From the NCBI GenBank assembly GCA_946803715.1, contig CAMPET010000019.1:204885-238233 (forward strand): a stretch of 33,349 nucleotides of DNA, in the 5' to 3' direction. Positions 31,279-33,349 of this stretch are shown here, piece by piece (position 1 is the first letter of the stretch; each line of letters starts with the position of its first letter). The stretch comes from Beroe ovata (Eukaryota > Ctenophora > Nuda > Beroida > Beroidae). Below the pieces are notes generated by a model. That model was given only the letters and a program-made list of their open reading frames with translations. It was not told the origin of the DNA and did not search any database. Position numbers and translations under genes: made by a program.

Positions 31279-33329
31279 TCACTTTGAGGGGGTGGTGGGG
31301 GTAATGTTGTTCGCGTTGACCCCCGATAGTTTATCAAGCATTTTCCTGCAGATCTCAAGTTGGTACTTCAGGTTGAAGTTCTCGTCGTTGAGAAAATTGA
31401 CTCGGGACTCGAGGTTGTGAATTCGCTCGCTCGGACCCTGCCCGGAGAAGGATTGGTGAGTGATTTGACTATTTTCCCGACCCCACGTATTTTAGATAGT
31501 AGCGTAGTTCAATAACATAGGTACCGGGCTATATTCAGTAAGATTCAAATACAAAAATAGCATGAACCGCTAGATTATAGGTTTGGTTTGGTGAGAATTA
31601 AGTGCATCTCAATACTCGATCGGGATTCACGCCAGGGTACAACTATCGGGACCGAAATTAACGTCAGGATACAATGGTCCTGATTCCCGCCTATAATAAT
31701 CACCATGTTTTTAGAGTTGATACTCTCACTGAGATTGTTAGTCAACTTCTTGCGGAGTAGTAGGATCTCCTTGTCTCTCTTTCCCAGTTCAACTCTAAGC
31801 ACGTGGATCGCGTCCTTCTTCCCTGGGAGGAGAGGGGCTGTCACAGTGTTATAAATCCCATCTCACAAACTCTCCGCCGTCCCCTTATTATAATAGACCC
31901 TCAATTCGATAGCCCCTTAAAAACCACTATAGCCCACCCTGTAGGAGGTCTTTCAGTACGGACACAGAATCTTGTTCCTCTACTTTAGGACTTGCTGGAC
32001 CTGAACAGTGGTACAACTATTGCAATCTCTGCAATACACAAGAACCTAAAGTTAGAGTTTGATTGAGCAGCGGAAGTATAGAAATTAGCGGGAGACATTT
32101 AGCGTTGAGAATTTAAGAGTGGAGAATGGTTTCAGCACAAAGATAGATTTAATAAGAAAGAGTCTTTCTGAGCGTCATTTCGCCATCATCCCATTGCAGA
32201 ATAGAATATGTCAGCTTATGAATCTACTCCAGATTTCTGTGTGAGGGGATAACTATTGTCCCGAGGCTGGTGAGAAGATATCATGATACCCACTCATTGA
32301 ATTGAACATTCGTCGCTCTGTATTGTCAATGCTCGTCCTGATTCTATAGTGGCGCTGCAGACCTAATATAGTCTAGGTATACTGTGTCTGTGTGTGGCAC
32401 AATCACACGCACGCACAATCACAATCACAGACGTCAGACACACACAAAACGCTAAGTAGTATCCAGGGATCTATTCTTCATGGTGACAACGTTTAGCCAC
32501 GAACAAACAAACACTCAAATTTTATGAAGTCGCACTCAGATAAAATCATGGAAACTCACGTTCTAAACATCCAGTTGAATTGTTCTTCCTGAGTGGTGGC
32601 GAGGATTCATCGTGATTGGATGTTGCCCTGGTAACAGACCGGGAATTGTTGTCATGGGGGTTGTGTTGCTCAGACCCGTTGTTCGGAGTATCATCCTCCA
32701 CACTGTCTTGTCTGAGCTGCTTAAGATCTTTCTGCAGGTTATGCCGAGTCACACTCGTGTCATAGTGGTCACACCCGTGTCATAGTGGTCACCGTCATTT
32801 CATATTGGTAAGTATTTCATTTCGTCATAATGCTGCATGTCCGGAATGCCATGGCAGAGCGGTCAGTTATGGCGAGTTGGAAACATATAGGTACATTCGG
32901 TAAGTCCTTACGGTGTTCTTCTTGGAGTCGTTGCTGCTGATTGGACGATTCTTCTCGTCCCCGAAAAGAAATGCTAACTTGTTCGGCTGGTTGAATTTGA
33001 CACTGTGTTCATTAGAACCGGGGCTGGAGCATTGGAGTAACCTAACTGCGAGCCTGTGTGGGGATTCAGTGTATTATGTACAGTGTACACTGAATGAGTG
33101 TCTAGTGTACAATGTACACTTTACAATGAACAATGTGCCAGTGGATGTTCTGGTACTAGACACGATGTACAATGTATATTCATCGCTCATTTGATTACCT
33201 GCAGTCTCGCACTGCCTTGGCATTTGCCTGCTCCATTTCGTCACACTTTTTCCGCTGTCCTATCAGCTTGTTCGTCAGCTGGACAATTGAATTCTCGAAT
33301 TTCTTCTTCTCTTCTTCGTGTTTACCGTC
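31279..33329 (-). CDS. C-terminal part of an unrecognised coiled-coil protein, 5 exons (5' partial)
   Basis: Minus-strand exons are 33329-33199, 32936-32912, 32731-32560, 31822-31704 and 31437-31279 (TGA). All join in phase to 201 residues after an acceptor (cacatag) that lies just inside the window. The first exon is Lys/Glu-rich with heptad-like spacing (KFENSIVQLTNKLIGQRKK, CDEMEQANAKAVRDC). The second is a 25-nt microexon. The third is polar and probably disordered, rich in Asn, Ser and Asp. The fourth returns to coiled coil (IHVLRVELGKRDKEILLLRK), as does the fifth (SERIHNLESRVNFLNDENFN, LKYQLEICRKMLDKL), before a Thr/Pro tail. Such proteins are often cytoskeletal, centrosomal or trafficking adaptors, but no family is recognised and no function is proposed. 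Confidence 0.65.
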
Positions 33330-33340
33330 CTATGTGTTGG

Positions 33341-33349
33341 GGGGGGGGG
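33341..33349. other. Poly-G tract at the window edge
   Basis: Nine G at the end of the window, immediately 5' (on the minus strand) of the coiled-coil exon. It may be a genuine homopolymer that stopped the assembly. Confidence 0.4.

Overview
The window is nuclear DNA of an animal. Every recognisable gene except one is split by short GT-AG introns, the spacer DNA is AT-rich and full of (AC/GT)n microsatellites and dispersed repeats, and the gene set includes interferon regulatory factor (IRF) DNA-binding domains, which are known only from animals. Gene-dense packing (as little as 297 bp between neighbouring coding regions), small introns and divergent IRFs lacking the fifth tryptophan suggest an early-branching invertebrate, perhaps a demosponge. 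The phylum is inference, since no species marker is visible. All exon models below were built by hand from reading frame, phase and splice-site logic.

Layout, left to right. 3-185 (+) is the end of an unrecognised gene. 1786-2404 (-) is a complete four-exon PLAC8-family gene. 2405-6373 is about 4 kb with no convincing gene: microsatellites, a possible mobile element, a hairpin and a tandem-repeat block with a 28-bp perfect palindrome. 6374-9001 (-) is ST13/Hip, an Hsc70 co-chaperone, in eleven exons. Close upstream on the same strand lies LSM3 (9299-9924), a spliceosomal U6 Sm-like protein, in two exons. 9925-11870 holds CG-rich repeat fragments and a CT microsatellite.

11871-21038 (+) is the most unusual part, an IRF locus. 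It has one two-exon IRF DNA-binding domain (A, 11871-12341), then a second IRF DNA-binding domain (B, from 12895) joined in frame to an acidic and Ser/Val-rich region and a C-terminal BESS-like motif (stop at 15064), then nine exons (C, 18152-21038) encoding an IRF-association-domain-like region with no start codon of its own. The splice phases allow A or B to be joined to C. The locus may therefore be one gene with alternative N-termini, or an IRF gene with a second IRF-BESS gene nested in its intron.

21416-21945 is a CG-rich repeat partly matching, in reverse, the one near 10.2 kb. 22275-22844 (+) is intronless TRAPPC5, a vesicle-tethering TRAPP subunit. 23337-27100 (+) is a 13-exon CD36/SCARB-family scavenger receptor. 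27694-30475 (-) is a six-exon secreted M1 metallopeptidase of the leukotriene-A4-hydrolase/aminopeptidase-B type, with an altered GGMEN motif. 31279-33329 (-) is the C-terminal part of an unrecognised coiled-coil protein whose 5' part lies beyond the window.

The genes do not form a pathway. They are a mix of housekeeping genes (ST13, LSM3, TRAPPC5) and genes for sensing, surface or secreted proteins (IRF, CD36-like, PLAC8, M1 peptidase).
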